Part shown: piece by piece, positions 19,581-28,666 of the stretch
Layout of the letters: each line of letters begins with the position of its first letter
How positions within the stretch are numbered: position 1 is the stretch's first letter
Assembly (NCBI GenBank): GCA_002162695.1
Contig: MAAM01000010.1
Coordinates: forward strand, 124,001-188,000
Length of the DNA stretch: 64,000 nucleotides
Origin: Cycloclasticus sp. 46_120_T64
GTDB lineage: Bacteria; Pseudomonadota; Gammaproteobacteria; Methylococcales; Cycloclasticaceae
Direction of reading: 5' to 3'
Program-made: the position numbers and the translations under genes
The notes under the pieces: model-generated
The model's database searches: none
The model's input: only the letters and a program-made list of their open reading frames with translations
Told to the model about the DNA's origin: nothing

Positions 19581-19611
19581 AAAAAACGGCCGTTTATCGG
19601 CCGTTTTTTTT
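19581..19611 (+). terminator. intrinsic terminator after ilvC
   Basis: A perfect 12-bp stem (19581-19592 with 19598-19609, core ACGGCCG/CGGCCGT), 5-nt loop and a run of T. The A-tract on the left arm makes it potentially active in both directions. Confidence 0.9.
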
Positions 19612-19669
19612 ACGATCAATAATATAGCCTGCGTTATACTTAATTCTCTATCTACAGATTATTCCTCAG

Positions 19670-20419
19670 ATGAAAGCCACACAAAAACCTCGTTCCAAAG
19701 GCATTTACTTATTGCCTAACCTGTTTACCACCAGCGCCTTATTTGCTGGTTTTTATGCGATTACGGGGGCCGTTAATGGTCATTTTGAAATTGCCGTTAT
19801 TGCGATTTTTATCGCGATGATTTTGGATGGGCTAGATGGTCGAGTCGCCAGAATGACGAATACTCAGAGTGAGTTTGGTGCGCAGTACGATAGCTTGGCT
19901 GATCTGGTTTCATTTGGTGTGGCCCCTGCGGCAGTCGCCTATGCCTGGGGTTTAGCATCCTTAGGAAAGCTGGGCTGGATGGTGGCGTTTATTTATGCAA
20001 CCTGTGGCGCGCTGCGTTTAGCACGTTTTAATGTGCAACATAGCACGGCGGATAAACGTTACTTTCAGGGTTTGGCCAGTCCGGCGGCGGCGGCCTTAGT
20101 GGCGGGTTATATCTGGATGTTAGAGGCACATCAAATATCAGGGACGGCGGCGGTGTATGGTTTATTGGCAGTGACCAGTTTATCCGGTTTATTGATGGTG
20201 AGTAATATTCGTTACCATAGCTTCAAAGAACTTAATTTTACCGGCAAGGTGCCCTTCGTGGTCGCGGTTATTGTGATGTTGGTACTGGCTTTGATTTATG
20301 TTGCGCCACCGCTAGTCTTATTTGTTATCTGCTTGTTGTACGCCCTCTCAGGCATTGTATTAACGATTAGTTTGCTTAGACGCAGGCGTAAAGAAAAGAA
20401 GGCCGATACCGCTATATGA
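19670..20419 (+). CDS. pssA: CDP-diacylglycerol-serine O-phosphatidyltransferase
   Basis: Membrane enzyme making phosphatidylserine from CDP-diacylglycerol and serine, the first step to phosphatidylethanolamine. 249 residues with about eight transmembrane helices. The CDP-alcohol phosphotransferase signature D-G-x2-A-R-x8-G-x3-D-x3-D appears as LDGLDGRVARMTNTQSEFG followed by AQYDSLADLVSFG (about residues 53-88). This is the membrane-integral (Bacillus/pseudomonad) type, unlike the peripheral E. coli PssA. It often follows ilvC in pseudomonads. Confidence 0.94.
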   Translation: MKATQKPRSKGIYLLPNLFTTSALFAGFYAITGAVNGHFEIAVIAIFIAMILDGLDGRVARMTNTQSEFGAQYDSLADLVSFGVAPAAVAYAWGLASLGKLGWMVAFIYATCGALRLARFNVQHSTADKRYFQGLASPAAAALVAGYIWMLEAHQISGTAAVYGLLAVTSLSGLLMVSNIRYHSFKELNFTGKVPFVVAVIVMLVLALIYVAPPLVLFVICLLYALSGIVLTISLLRRRRKEKKADTAI

Positions 20420-21015
20420 GGACGGCTGCTCGACACTTAGAGTACTTGGACGCGATGGGGGTTCAAGTCTGGTTCGATCGGCGTGTTACGCCGCAGGCAT
20501 CGAATGTGGACGGTGGCAGTGTTCAACCGCGTTCAGTGGAACCCTTGTTTTTTTCGGGGTCGTTACCAGCACAAGTGATGGTTATTTCTGCTTTTCCTTC
20601 GTCGCAAGATGTGCAGCAGGTTAGCCCATTTAGTGGAGACAGCGCTCGTTTACTCGCTCAGATGTTACAAGCCTTGGGTTTACAGTATGACGAGTGTTAT
20701 TTAATAAACAGTGCGGATATGCCAGCAACCGGCGATTCGCAATTGGATAAACAATGTTTGGCCGAGTGTCGCGCGTATTTGCTGCAACAAATACACGAGG
20801 TTTCACCGAAGGTTATTTTGTTGTTGGGCGAAGCGGCGGCGCAAAGCCTGCTTAAATCCTCGGATCCTCTAGTGAAATTAACTGCGGATCAGCCGTCGGT
20901 CGATGATATTGCGCTACCAATGGTCGTAACGCAGCCACTAGAAGGCTTATTACAGCAGCCGCTGACAAAAAAACAAAGCTGGTCTGAGCTGCAGCGGCTT
21001 AAAGAGTTTTTATAA
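20416..21015 (+). CDS. candidate DNA polymerase III psi subunit (HolD-like, UDG-like fold)
   Basis: 199 residues of uncertain identity. It overlaps pssA by four bases and lies two bases before rimI. In E. coli holD (psi) adjoins rimI, and in Pseudomonas aeruginosa the gene beside rimI was reported as a divergent psi. Residues 7-23 (HLEYLDAMGVQVWFDRR) match the HolD N-terminal pattern L-x2-[LM]-G-[IV]-x2-W-x2-RR. The rest (VMVISAFPSS near residue 54, VILLLGEAAAQSLL near residue 134) looks like the uracil-DNA-glycosylase fold that psi is known to resemble, without obvious catalytic motifs. The assignment rests on context and pattern, not on a search; it could also be an uncharacterised UDG-family protein. 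Confidence 0.55.
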   Translation: MRTAARHLEYLDAMGVQVWFDRRVTPQASNVDGGSVQPRSVEPLFFSGSLPAQVMVISAFPSSQDVQQVSPFSGDSARLLAQMLQALGLQYDECYLINSADMPATGDSQLDKQCLAECRAYLLQQIHEVSPKVILLLGEAAAQSLLKSSDPLVKLTADQPSVDDIALPMVVTQPLEGLLQQPLTKKQSWSELQRLKEFL

Positions 21016-21017
21016 TA

Positions 21018-21524
21018 ATGGCGATTTGGCAAGATTTTAAAGATAAATTAGGCCTCGGCGAAAAGCCAGCGCTGTTCTTACGCCCGCTGAAAGAGCGAGA
21101 CCTGCAGCACGTGTTGCGGATAGAACGAGAGATGTATGACTATCCTTGGAGTGAGGATATTTTTAGGGACTGTCTACGGGTTGCTTATAGTAATTGGGCG
21201 CTGATCAAGGATGAGCAGTTTATCGGTTATGCCATTTTGTCGATTGCCGTTGGTGAGGCGCATATCTTAAATATTTGCCTCGACAAACAATACACCGGGC
21301 AAGGCTTGGGGCGACATTTTCTGGCTGAATTACTGGATATGGCGAAGGGTAAAGAAGCTGCGCGTATCTTTTTAGAAGTGAGGCAGTCCAATACGGTAGC
21401 GATTAACCTGTATCAAACGATGGGTTTTAAAAAAATAGGTCAACGCAAAAAATATTATCAGGCGGCCGATGGCCGAGAAGACGCGATGGTGCTGTCTTTA
21501 GAGATCGCGGACGCAGAACGTTAA
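21018..21524 (+). CDS. rimI: ribosomal protein S18-alanine N-acetyltransferase
   Basis: GNAT-fold enzyme that acetylates the N-terminal alanine of ribosomal protein S18. 168 residues, slightly longer than E. coli RimI because of an N-terminal extension of about 20 residues. The acetyl-CoA-binding motif A appears as QYTGQGLGRHFL (about residues 93-104), followed by FLEVRQSNTVAINLYQTMGFKKIGQRKKYY, the usual RimI C-terminal half. It is adjacent to the psi-like gene, matching the holD-rimI arrangement. Confidence 0.93.
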   Translation: MAIWQDFKDKLGLGEKPALFLRPLKERDLQHVLRIEREMYDYPWSEDIFRDCLRVAYSNWALIKDEQFIGYAILSIAVGEAHILNICLDKQYTGQGLGRHFLAELLDMAKGKEAARIFLEVRQSNTVAINLYQTMGFKKIGQRKKYYQAADGREDAMVLSLEIADAER

Positions 21525-21586
21525 AACGGTCTGTTAGGGCTTGCTTGCCGTATAATAGGCGGTTTTATAGTACGTGATTAATCAGC

Positions 21587-23158
21587 ATGCCTAGCGAATT
21601 CAAAAAGCGGCGCACTTTCGCCATTATTTCTCACCCCGATGCGGGTAAAACGACGTTAACAGAAAAACTGTTGTTATTTGGTGGTGCTATTCAGACGGCG
21701 GGCTCGGTGAAGGGGCGTAAGGCATCACGCCATGCCACCTCCGATTGGATGGAGATGGAAAAAGAACGGGGTATTTCAATTACCACCTCGGTGATGCAGT
21801 TTGAGCATAATGGAAAGTTGTTGAACTTGCTCGATACACCGGGGCATGAGGATTTCTCTGAAGATACTTACCGTACCCTGACCGCAGTAGACTCGGCCTT
21901 GATGGTGATTGATTGCGCTAAAGGCGTTGAGGCAAGAACCATTAAATTAATGGAAGTGTGTCGCCTACGGGATACACCGATTATTACCTTTATCAATAAG
22001 TTAGACCGTGAGGGCCGTGACCCGCTTGAGCTGATCGATGAAGTCGAATCGGTGCTGAAAATTGAGTGCGCACCGATGACGTGGCCAATTGGAATGGGTA
22101 AGCGCTTTAAGGGCGTTTATCATATCTATAAGGATGAAGTACACGTGTTCAGCCCGACCCACGGCGGCAGGATTGCGACGGGTGAAGTGTTCAAAGGCTT
22201 AGATGACCCAAAACTAAAGGAATTACTCGGTAATGAAGGCGAAGATTTTTTCGAAGAGCTAGAGTTGGTACGTGAGGCGAGTACGCCATTTGATATTGAT
22301 GCGTACTTGGCTGGCAAACAAACCCCAGTGTTCTTTGGTTCGGCGGTTAATAACTTCGGGGTGGGAGAGTTATTGGATGCCTTTGCCGAATACGCGCCTG
22401 AACCTCAATCACGACAAGCAACAGAGCGAGAAGTTAAGCCGTGTGAAGAAAGTTTTTCCGGTTTTGTGTTTAAGGTACAAGCGAATATGGACCCGGCACA
22501 TCGTGACCGTATTGCCTTCATGCGCATTTGCTCGGGTGAATATACCCAAGGCATGAAGATGAACCATGTTCGTATCGCAAAAAACATTCAAGTGGGCAAC
22601 GCGATTACCTTCCAAGCGGATAGTCGAAAAAGTGTGCAACAGGCTTTTGCCGGCGATATTATCGGTTTGCATAACCACGGTACCATTCAAGTTGGTGATA
22701 CCTTTAGCCAAGGCGAGAAATTGAAGTTCGGTGGCATTCCATATTTTGCTCCTGAATTGTTTCGTCGTGCGGTGTTAAAAGATCCTTTGCGGATGAAAGC
22801 CTTACAAAAGGGCCTCAAACAATTAACCGAAGAGGGTGCGACCCAGTTATTTAAGCCGTTGAAGAATAACAATCTAATCTTAGGGGCGGTCGGGGTGTTG
22901 CAGTTTGAAGTCACTGCGCACCGTTTGAAGAGTGAGTACAACGTGGAGTGCGTGTACGATAATGCACCGATTAGCACCGCACGTTGGGTCAGTTCAGACG
23001 ATCCGCAAAAGTTGGAAGAATTTAAAAAGAAAGCACACGATAACTTGGCAGAAGATGGCAGTGGTTATATGGTCTACTTGGCGACTAGTCGAGTAAATTT
23101 ATCGTTAACCGAAGAACGTTGGCCTGATATTACCTTTAGCGCCACCCGCGAGCTTTAA
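21587..23158 (+). CDS. prfC: peptide chain release factor 3
   Basis: GTPase that recycles release factors 1 and 2 from the ribosome. 523 residues. G-domain motifs: G1 [13 protein letters not shown] (about residues 16-28), effector [14 protein letters not shown]3 DTPGHEDF (about residues 84-91), G4 NKLD (about residues 138-141). Domains II and III follow, with the RF3-specific C-terminus. Length and motifs are normal for RF3, not EF-G. Genes on both sides lack sequence relation, so it is likely transcribed singly or as the tail of the pssA-rimI unit. Confidence 0.97.
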   Translation: MPSEFKKRRTFAIISHPDAGKTTLTEKLLLFGGAIQTAGSVKGRKASRHATSDWMEMEKERGISITTSVMQFEHNGKLLNLLDTPGHEDFSEDTYRTLTAVDSALMVIDCAKGVEARTIKLMEVCRLRDTPIITFINKLDREGRDPLELIDEVESVLKIECAPMTWPIGMGKRFKGVYHIYKDEVHVFSPTHGGRIATGEVFKGLDDPKLKELLGNEGEDFFEELELVREASTPFDIDAYLAGKQTPVFFGSAVNNFGVGELLDAFAEYAPEPQSRQATEREVKPCEESFSGFVFKVQANMDPAHRDRIAFMRICSGEYTQGMKMNHVRIAKNIQVGNAITFQADSRKSVQQAFAGDIIGLHNHGTIQVGDTFSQGEKLKFGGIPYFAPELFRRAVLKDPLRMKALQKGLKQLTEEGATQLFKPLKNNNLILGAVGVLQFEVTAHRLKSEYNVECVYDNAPISTARWVSSDDPQKLEEFKKKAHDNLAEDGSGYMVYLATSRVNLSLTEERWPDITFSATREL

Positions 23159-23250
23159 TAGCCAGTCAGTAAGCCCGTGCGGAGTGTTGGGGCTTAATAA
23201 ATTTAAGCCGCTGCTTTGGATAAGGTCATGATGCTAACCAGGAGTGAATG

Positions 23251-23955
23251 ATGAACGAGAAAAATTATACAATCGATGCCCTCGAACTTGGGCCCATGGA
23301 AAATTTTGTTTACCTGATTCAAGACCACGCCAGCAAGCGCGCAGCGATTGTTGACCCTGCGTGGGATGTAGCCAAAGCGATAGCGTTAGCGAATCAACGT
23401 GGTTACACCATCAGCGATATTCTACTCACGCATAGCCATCACGACCACATCAACGGTATCGATGACGTATTGCAGCAGTTTGATGCTGAATTACACTTAT
23501 TAAAACCAGAAGCTGAGTTTTGGGGTGAGCACAGTGGTAAACCGAGTTTGCATTACGGTGGTGATAAAATAATATTGGGTGATACGGAAATCGACATACT
23601 GCATACCCCAGGACATACCCCGGGTTCTGCGTGTTACCACCTTGGCGATGATTTAATTACCGGTGATACGATGTTTGTTTTTGGTTGTGGGCGTTGTGAT
23701 ATGACGGGGGGAGATCCCGCGCAGATGTTTAAAACATTGAATAAAATTCGTACACAATTACCGGCAACGACGAACATTTTACCGGGGCATAATTATGCGG
23801 TTAGCAAGAGCAGCACGCTGGCTGAGCAAATTAGCGGTAACCCCTTTATGCAGCACCATAATGTAGAGGATTTTGTGCGTTACCGAATGAATACACCGGC
23901 GCGTAAAACACCGTATGAAGCTGAGCCACACGCCCATTGCGAACATGATCACTGA
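23251..23955 (+). CDS. MBL-fold metallo-hydrolase (glyoxalase II-like)
   Basis: 234 residues of the metallo-beta-lactamase fold. The metal motif HxHxDH appears as THSHHDHINGIDD (about residues 60-72), followed by HTPGHTPGS with the third histidine (about residue 118), a GDTMFVFGCGRCDM segment with the bridging Asp (about residue 137) and GHNY (about residue 178). The pattern GCGRxDxxGGDP resembles glyoxalase II and the ETHE1-type persulfide dioxygenases, so the substrate is uncertain. The last residues are His-rich (HAHCEHDH), perhaps metal-binding. The second of two adjacent ATG codons has AGGAG at the better spacing and was chosen. Confidence 0.85.
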   Translation: MNEKNYTIDALELGPMENFVYLIQDHASKRAAIVDPAWDVAKAIALANQRGYTISDILLTHSHHDHINGIDDVLQQFDAELHLLKPEAEFWGEHSGKPSLHYGGDKIILGDTEIDILHTPGHTPGSACYHLGDDLITGDTMFVFGCGRCDMTGGDPAQMFKTLNKIRTQLPATTNILPGHNYAVSKSSTLAEQISGNPFMQHHNVEDFVRYRMNTPARKTPYEAEPHAHCEHDH

Positions 23956-23972
23956 GGCTTAATGTAACAAAG

Positions 23973-24003
23973 CTCTGCTGAGGTCTAATCAGCAGGGCTA
24001 GAC
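23973..24003. terminator. hairpin between the MBL gene and the convergent GGDEF-EAL gene
   Basis: AGCTCTGCTGA pairs with TCAGCAGGGCT (about 23973-24003, one G-T pair). There is no clear T-run on the plus strand. It lies between convergent genes and may end either transcript. Confidence 0.4.
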
Positions 24004-24107
24004 CACGGATGAGGGCCCGTCACAACGGCGAACTTAAAGCGGCTATTTTTTTGTGTACGGGTAGAGGCTGTTGTTATCGGCTCTGCCGCTGACAACAATA
24101 AATCACA

Positions 24108-26231
24108 TTAAGCGAATTGAAGAGTGTCCAAGGGTACCGGTTTAGAAATACCATAACCCTGTGCGTAATCGACCCCAATGTCTCGTAAAATATCTAAGAT
24201 TTGCTCGTTCTCAACAAATTCGGCAATGGTTTTAATGCCCATGATTTGGGCAATGCGGTGGATAGACTCGACGAACTCTTTATCCACCAAGTCATCGGTA
24301 ATATTTTTGACAAAGTGACCGTCAATTTTTAGGTAGTCAACCGGCAAGGTTTTTAGGTAAGTGAATGAGGATAAACCGCTGCCAAAATCATCCAGTGAAA
24401 ACCTGCAGTCACGCTTTTTCATTTCAGTCATAAAAGTTAGCGCGTCTTTGAGATTTGAAATGGCGGCGGTTTCGGTTATTTCAAAACAAATGCGATCGGT
24501 TGGCGTGCCGTATTGATCGAAAAGCTTGCTGGTTGCTTGTAGAAAGTGTTTATCACTGACCGAGATGCCCGATAAGTTGATACTGATGACCGGCAGTTTT
24601 TGCAGGCTTTTCGGTAAATCAGCAAAGTATTGACACACTTTTTCTAACACCCATCGATCGATGCTTTGCATTAAATTAAAGCGCTCGGCGGCAGGAATAA
24701 AACTATTCGGTGGAATAATTTTACCGTCTTGGTCGAGCATCCGTATCAGTACTTCATAATGTGCGGTATGTGGGTGGTGGATACTCGCAATTTCTTGTGC
24801 ATACAAGATGAAGCGGTCTTCTTCTAAGGCCGATTGTAGGCGAGAAAACCATTGCATCACTTGCTGTGGTTGCTCATCGGTCGCATCTTGTGAATCATGC
24901 ACTTGTACACGATTACGGCCTAGTGATTTGGCTGAATAACAGGCAGAATCGGCGGCGCTAAGGATTTCGGCGGCATTTCTCTCGCGACCACTGATCTTAC
25001 TGAGGCCAATGCTCGCGCCGAGCATATAAGGTTTGTTATCGTGAACAAAACGATACTCTAAGGTGGCTTGACGTAAGGTGTTGGCAATCTTCAAGGCATT
25101 TTCTGCTGGACACATCGGTAGTAACACACAAAATTCGTCACCACCGATACGCGCTAGAATGTCATCTTTGCGTAATTGATCTTGAAACACTTGGCTTATT
25201 TGTTTAAGCAGTTTATCGCCGATGCCATGCCCGCAGGTATCATTCACAATTTTGAATTGATCGAGGTCGATATACAGCAGGTTATGACTATTGCCGTAAT
25301 TTTTAGCGTCGAGCCGGTGTTCTTCGATTTTAGTTTCTAATTCCCGACGGTTGATAAGCCCTGTGAGGTGGTCGTGTTTGGCTTGCCAGCTGAGTTGGGC
25401 CGAGATATGCCGAGACTGGGTGATGTCTCTGAAGGTCATCACAGCACCTAATAAACTGTCGTCAAGGTCGATAATCGCGGCGATAGATAGGTTGACGGCA
25501 TAAGTACTGCCATCGGCGGCTAGGAACTGATAGTTGTCAGAGTCGGTTAGTGTTTGTCTGTTGTCCAAACAAGCATTAATGGGGTGCGGGCAAGCGCCTA
25601 TAGAGGCTTGTGCGATAGGACAAACATCGCGTAAGGTTTTTCCTCGCATGACATCTCTACTTAAGCCGGTGAGTTTTTCTGCTTTATCGTTAACCGAGGT
25701 GATACGTCCATGCTGGTCGGTGGTGATGACCGCATCGGCAATCGACATGAGGGTGACATTGGCCCACTCTTTTTCTCGTCGCATTTGCTCGGAAACATCG
25801 CGTAACTGCTTCTCACGTTTCACCGCGGCAGAAATGTCGGTGATTTCAATCAGGCAATGATGGCTGTCATGGCCTTTTTTGAGTGGGAACAGTTTTATAT
25901 TGTGTTCGATATCCTTGCCGTTGCGGAAACTGAGTGGGAACACTTTCTTATTGAGTTTATGCGATAGGGTGGAAGGTAGCTGATGTTCTATGGCATCGCG
26001 AATCGCTTGTAATAAACGGGTTTTATCTAAAATGGGAAATATTGTTTCTAGTGGTTTTCCCTTGCTGCTCTCGAGAGTGTGCTGGCTATGTTTGCTGACC
26101 CAGTGGTTCCAATAAATGAGTTTTGAAAACTCATCGATAACGATGATGCCAAAACCGCAGGCGTTGAAGATGTCGCTCTGGTCGCGCTGTAAACTCGTGC
26201 TGCTGGGGCGTTTTTCTGTGCCTGCCGTCAT
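24108..26231 (-). CDS. PAS-PAS-GGDEF-EAL cyclic di-GMP turnover protein
   Basis: 707-residue cytoplasmic protein with no transmembrane segment. Two PAS domains (about 12-140 and 150-270) are followed by a GGDEF domain (about 285-445) with an intact GGDEF signature (RIGGDEFCVLL) and an EAL domain (about 460-707). The EAL motif reads EVL (residues YEVLIRM), but the other catalytic residues look present: an Asn in SINLSG, ExTE in FEITETAAI, DDFGSG, the Lys of YLKIDG and the Glu of EFVEN. It could therefore make and degrade c-di-GMP. It is the last gene of the leftward operon and overlaps the CheC gene by four bases. Confidence 0.92.
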   Translation of the reverse strand: MTAGTEKRPSSTSLQRDQSDIFNACGFGIIVIDEFSKLIYWNHWVSKHSQHTLESSKGKPLETIFPILDKTRLLQAIRDAIEHQLPSTLSHKLNKKVFPLSFRNGKDIEHNIKLFPLKKGHDSHHCLIEITDISAAVKREKQLRDVSEQMRREKEWANVTLMSIADAVITTDQHGRITSVNDKAEKLTGLSRDVMRGKTLRDVCPIAQASIGACPHPINACLDNRQTLTDSDNYQFLAADGSTYAVNLSIAAIIDLDDSLLGAVMTFRDITQSRHISAQLSWQAKHDHLTGLINRRELETKIEEHRLDAKNYGNSHNLLYIDLDQFKIVNDTCGHGIGDKLLKQISQVFQDQLRKDDILARIGGDEFCVLLPMCPAENALKIANTLRQATLEYRFVHDNKPYMLGASIGLSKISGRERNAAEILSAADSACYSAKSLGRNRVQVHDSQDATDEQPQQVMQWFSRLQSALEEDRFILYAQEIASIHHPHTAHYEVLIRMLDQDGKIIPPNSFIPAAERFNLMQSIDRWVLEKVCQYFADLPKSLQKLPVISINLSGISVSDKHFLQATSKLFDQYGTPTDRICFEITETAAISNLKDALTFMTEMKKRDCRFSLDDFGSGLSSFTYLKTLPVDYLKIDGHFVKNITDDLVDKEFVESIHRIAQIMGIKTIAEFVENEQILDILRDIGVDYAQGYGISKPVPLDTLQFA

Positions 26232-26845
26232 ATACCGAGCATCGTGTCGATTTGCTTCCGGACTTTGGTAATTGATTCTATATCCATGATAAAGGTGACG
26301 TGGCCAGTGATGTCTTGTTCGGCAATTTGAAACGACATTTTTAATAAGAGTACGAAGCTATCGTCACGTTGGCCTTCGGCAAATAATTCGTTGAGTTCTT
26401 CGTGTATATACTCTGGGGTGTCGCTACTGAGGTGTTCGTGAAAAACATTGGCTAAACTACTGATGCAAGCATTTAGGATGATGTTACCGATTTCGGTGAT
26501 AGCTTCTTCTTCCATTTCACTGAGCTGCGCTAAGGGTAGCGCCTCACCCAAGACCGCCCTGACTAGGGAGATGCTGTTTTCATCGGTGAACAATAAGAGT
26601 GCATCGCCGCAAAACTCGCCGCTGAATGACTGCCTAACGCCAGAAATGGTATGAGGCGGTTTGTCATACAGCTGGTTGGGTACTTTTTGTTGGGCTAAGA
26701 CTCGAATAATGGGGACGCTCAACAGTACTTCTTGGCGAACCATAGTGCTTAAAGAGGCAGTCGCTGCGCCCATGCCTATATTCAGTAATTCACCGAGGGC
26801 ATCGAGGTGGATGTCGTCAAGGATCGCGTTAGGGTTGTTCATCAT
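26228..26845 (-). CDS. cheC: CheC-family CheY-phosphate phosphatase
   Basis: 205 residues. CheC-type phosphatases carry the motif [DS]-x3-E-x2-N-x22-P. Here copy 1 is exact (D-A-L-G-E-L-L-N, then 22 residues, then P; residues about 14-44). Copy 2 has Glu in the first position (E-A-I-T-E-I-G-N, then 22 residues, then P; residues about 113-143). Both catalytic Glu/Asn pairs are thus kept. The role would be to remove phosphate from a CheY-type receiver; the receiver encoded just upstream, overlapping by one base (TAATG), is the obvious partner. No CheZ is encoded in the window, so this may also serve the divergent chemotaxis operon. Confidence 0.85.
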   Translation of the reverse strand: MMNNPNAILDDIHLDALGELLNIGMGAATASLSTMVRQEVLLSVPIIRVLAQQKVPNQLYDKPPHTISGVRQSFSGEFCGDALLLFTDENSISLVRAVLGEALPLAQLSEMEEEAITEIGNIILNACISSLANVFHEHLSSDTPEYIHEELNELFAEGQRDDSFVLLLKMSFQIAEQDITGHVTFIMDIESITKVRKQIDTMLGI

Positions 26846-27198
26846 TAACCTATAAAGGCTGAAATATTATCGGCAGTAATCGGCTTGGGGATAAACTGGA
26901 TATCGAGTGCCTGAGCTTTCTCTTTGATCGCTGTTTGTACATTGGCAGTGAGTAAGGCCATTTTTGCATAGGGAAATAGCGGTTTTAGCAGCGCGGCAAG
27001 CTCTAAACCATTGAGTCCAGGCATATTAAAGTCAATCGTAAATATATCAAAAGGTTGGGTTGCTACGAGTGCTAAGGCAGCATCGGCATTTTCGGCGGCT
27101 TCCACCTTCCAGTCGGGGTGTAAGTCGATAATAATCTTACTGAGGACCATGCGCGACATTGCGCTGTCATCGACAATTAATATGCTGCGTTGAGACAT
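26845..27198 (-). CDS. single-domain response regulator (CheY-like)
   Basis: 117-residue receiver domain with no output domain. It has the acidic pair DD (residues 10-11), phospho-acceptor Asp within TIDFNMPG (about residue 55), a conserved Thr in LLTAN (about residue 84) and Lys in PKPIT (about residue 105). The stop overlaps the cheC start by one base, which ties the two together as a receiver and its phosphatase. It has its own short upstream gap of 115 bp after the cyclase gene. Confidence 0.92.
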   Translation of the reverse strand: MSQRSILIVDDSAMSRMVLSKIIIDLHPDWKVEAAENADAALALVATQPFDIFTIDFNMPGLNGLELAALLKPLFPYAKMALLTANVQTAIKEKAQALDIQFIPKPITADNISAFIG

Positions 27199-27313
27199 AG
27201 ATAAATCCTGTTGTTTTTATTGGTTATTGTGTGAGCTAATAATAGTCGAGATTACAAAAAACACATTGTATAGTGATTTATCGTAGCCACGGGGGCTAAT
27301 CACTAGGGCCCCG

Positions 27314-28633
27314 TCATTCATCAGCGTCGCTTTCTGGGTTTTTTGATACCGAGGCGACTTGGTTTCGCCCGCCATCTTTTGCTAGGTAAGTTGCGTGATC
27401 AGCACGGGCAAAAACGCTAGCAATGGTATCTTGTTGATCGCCAACAAATAAGCTACTGCTGCCAATGCTCGCGGTTACTAACAAGCCGGCAGGTTTGCTT
27501 TTTTCAATGGCTTGCCTAACGCTTTCGGCCTTAAGCTCTGCATCGCTAAGACCGCAGTGCGGCAATAAAATAACAAACTCTTCACCACCAAAACGGCAGG
27601 CGATATCTTCTCCGCGGCAGCAATTCAGCAGCGTTGCGCCGATACTCTCTAATACGCTATCTCCCGTAGGGTGGCCGTGTTGATCATTAATATCTTTGAA
27701 TTTATCTAAGTCGATAACCAGCATGCTGAGCGGGTAGCCATGACGATGGGCTTGCTGAACCGTTTTGGGTCCGGACTCCATCATGAAGTGACGGTTAAAT
27801 AAGTTCGTTAGCTGGTCTTTCATCGCGAGTTCTTGCAAGTGCTGTTGCTGAGTTTCTAGCGAATCTAGGCGTTTTTTTGAGGTAATTAGGTTTTGGCTGC
27901 GAACGATGAGCTCTTCTTGAATCACCGGTTTGACGATATAGTCGTTGGCTCCACTACGTAATATATCAAGTTTTTGCTGGGTATCACTGAGGCCAGACAT
28001 GGCAAGAATGGGAATACTGAGGTGCTCTTCATTTTTACGAATGGCTTTCACAATGTCTAGGCCGGTGAGTGGGCCATCTAGGATAATATCGGTTAATACT
28101 AGGTCGTAAGAATCGTCTTCGAATGCCTCGAGTGCCTCCTCGGCGCGCTGGAAGTGGTTTATGTGGTGGCCTTGGTTACTCAAGGTAGCGATCACTATCG
28201 AGGATTGGCTGAGGCTGTCCTCGATATATAGGATATTGCCGGTGTTATGCTTGTTGTGATTGGTTTTGAAGGCTTGTCGCTCTAGAAAGGCGGCGAATTT
28301 AACCAGCGAATTTTTATGAAAAATTTCGGTAGCACCGGCGCGCAAGGCCAGTTCTAAGGTTGCGTTGTTTTCATTGGTGGTAATAATGACCAGCGGAACG
28401 GTTTGGCTATAACCGGCTATTTGGCGGATTTTATGGCAGAGCTCGGAGCCTGACATATCTTGCAACTCCATGGCTATGCAGATAAGGTCAAAGTTGCTGC
28501 AGTCCACAAGTTCCAAAGCCTCTTCACCGGTGCGTGTGAACAGCGCGTTGCAGTTGTTTTCTTCTAGCAATTGCTGGATGACTAATTGATAGACATTCGA
28601 GGGTTCGACCACCAGTACTTTATAGTTATTCAT
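27314..28633 (-). CDS. REC-REC-GGDEF diguanylate cyclase (PleD-like)
   Basis: 439 residues. Two tandem receiver domains (about 1-120 and 128-250) precede a GGDEF domain (about 270-430) with an active-site signature GGEEF (RFGGEEFVILLPHCG). The second receiver keeps the phospho-Asp in LVLTDIILDG; the first has ICIAMELQDMSG, where Ala replaces the usual Asp, so only receiver 2 is likely phosphorylated. This is the PleD architecture in which phosphorylation promotes dimerisation and c-di-GMP synthesis. It is encoded 33 bp downstream of the PP2C regulator. Confidence 0.92.
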   Translation of the reverse strand: MNNYKVLVVEPSNVYQLVIQQLLEENNCNALFTRTGEEALELVDCSNFDLICIAMELQDMSGSELCHKIRQIAGYSQTVPLVIITTNENNATLELALRAGATEIFHKNSLVKFAAFLERQAFKTNHNKHNTGNILYIEDSLSQSSIVIATLSNQGHHINHFQRAEEALEAFEDDSYDLVLTDIILDGPLTGLDIVKAIRKNEEHLSIPILAMSGLSDTQQKLDILRSGANDYIVKPVIQEELIVRSQNLITSKKRLDSLETQQQHLQELAMKDQLTNLFNRHFMMESGPKTVQQAHRHGYPLSMLVIDLDKFKDINDQHGHPTGDSVLESIGATLLNCCRGEDIACRFGGEEFVILLPHCGLSDAELKAESVRQAIEKSKPAGLLVTASIGSSSLFVGDQQDTIASVFARADHATYLAKDGGRNQVASVSKNPESDADE

Positions 28634-28666
28634 TATATGCTGCCTAGTGCTAGTCCTTGAAACGCA

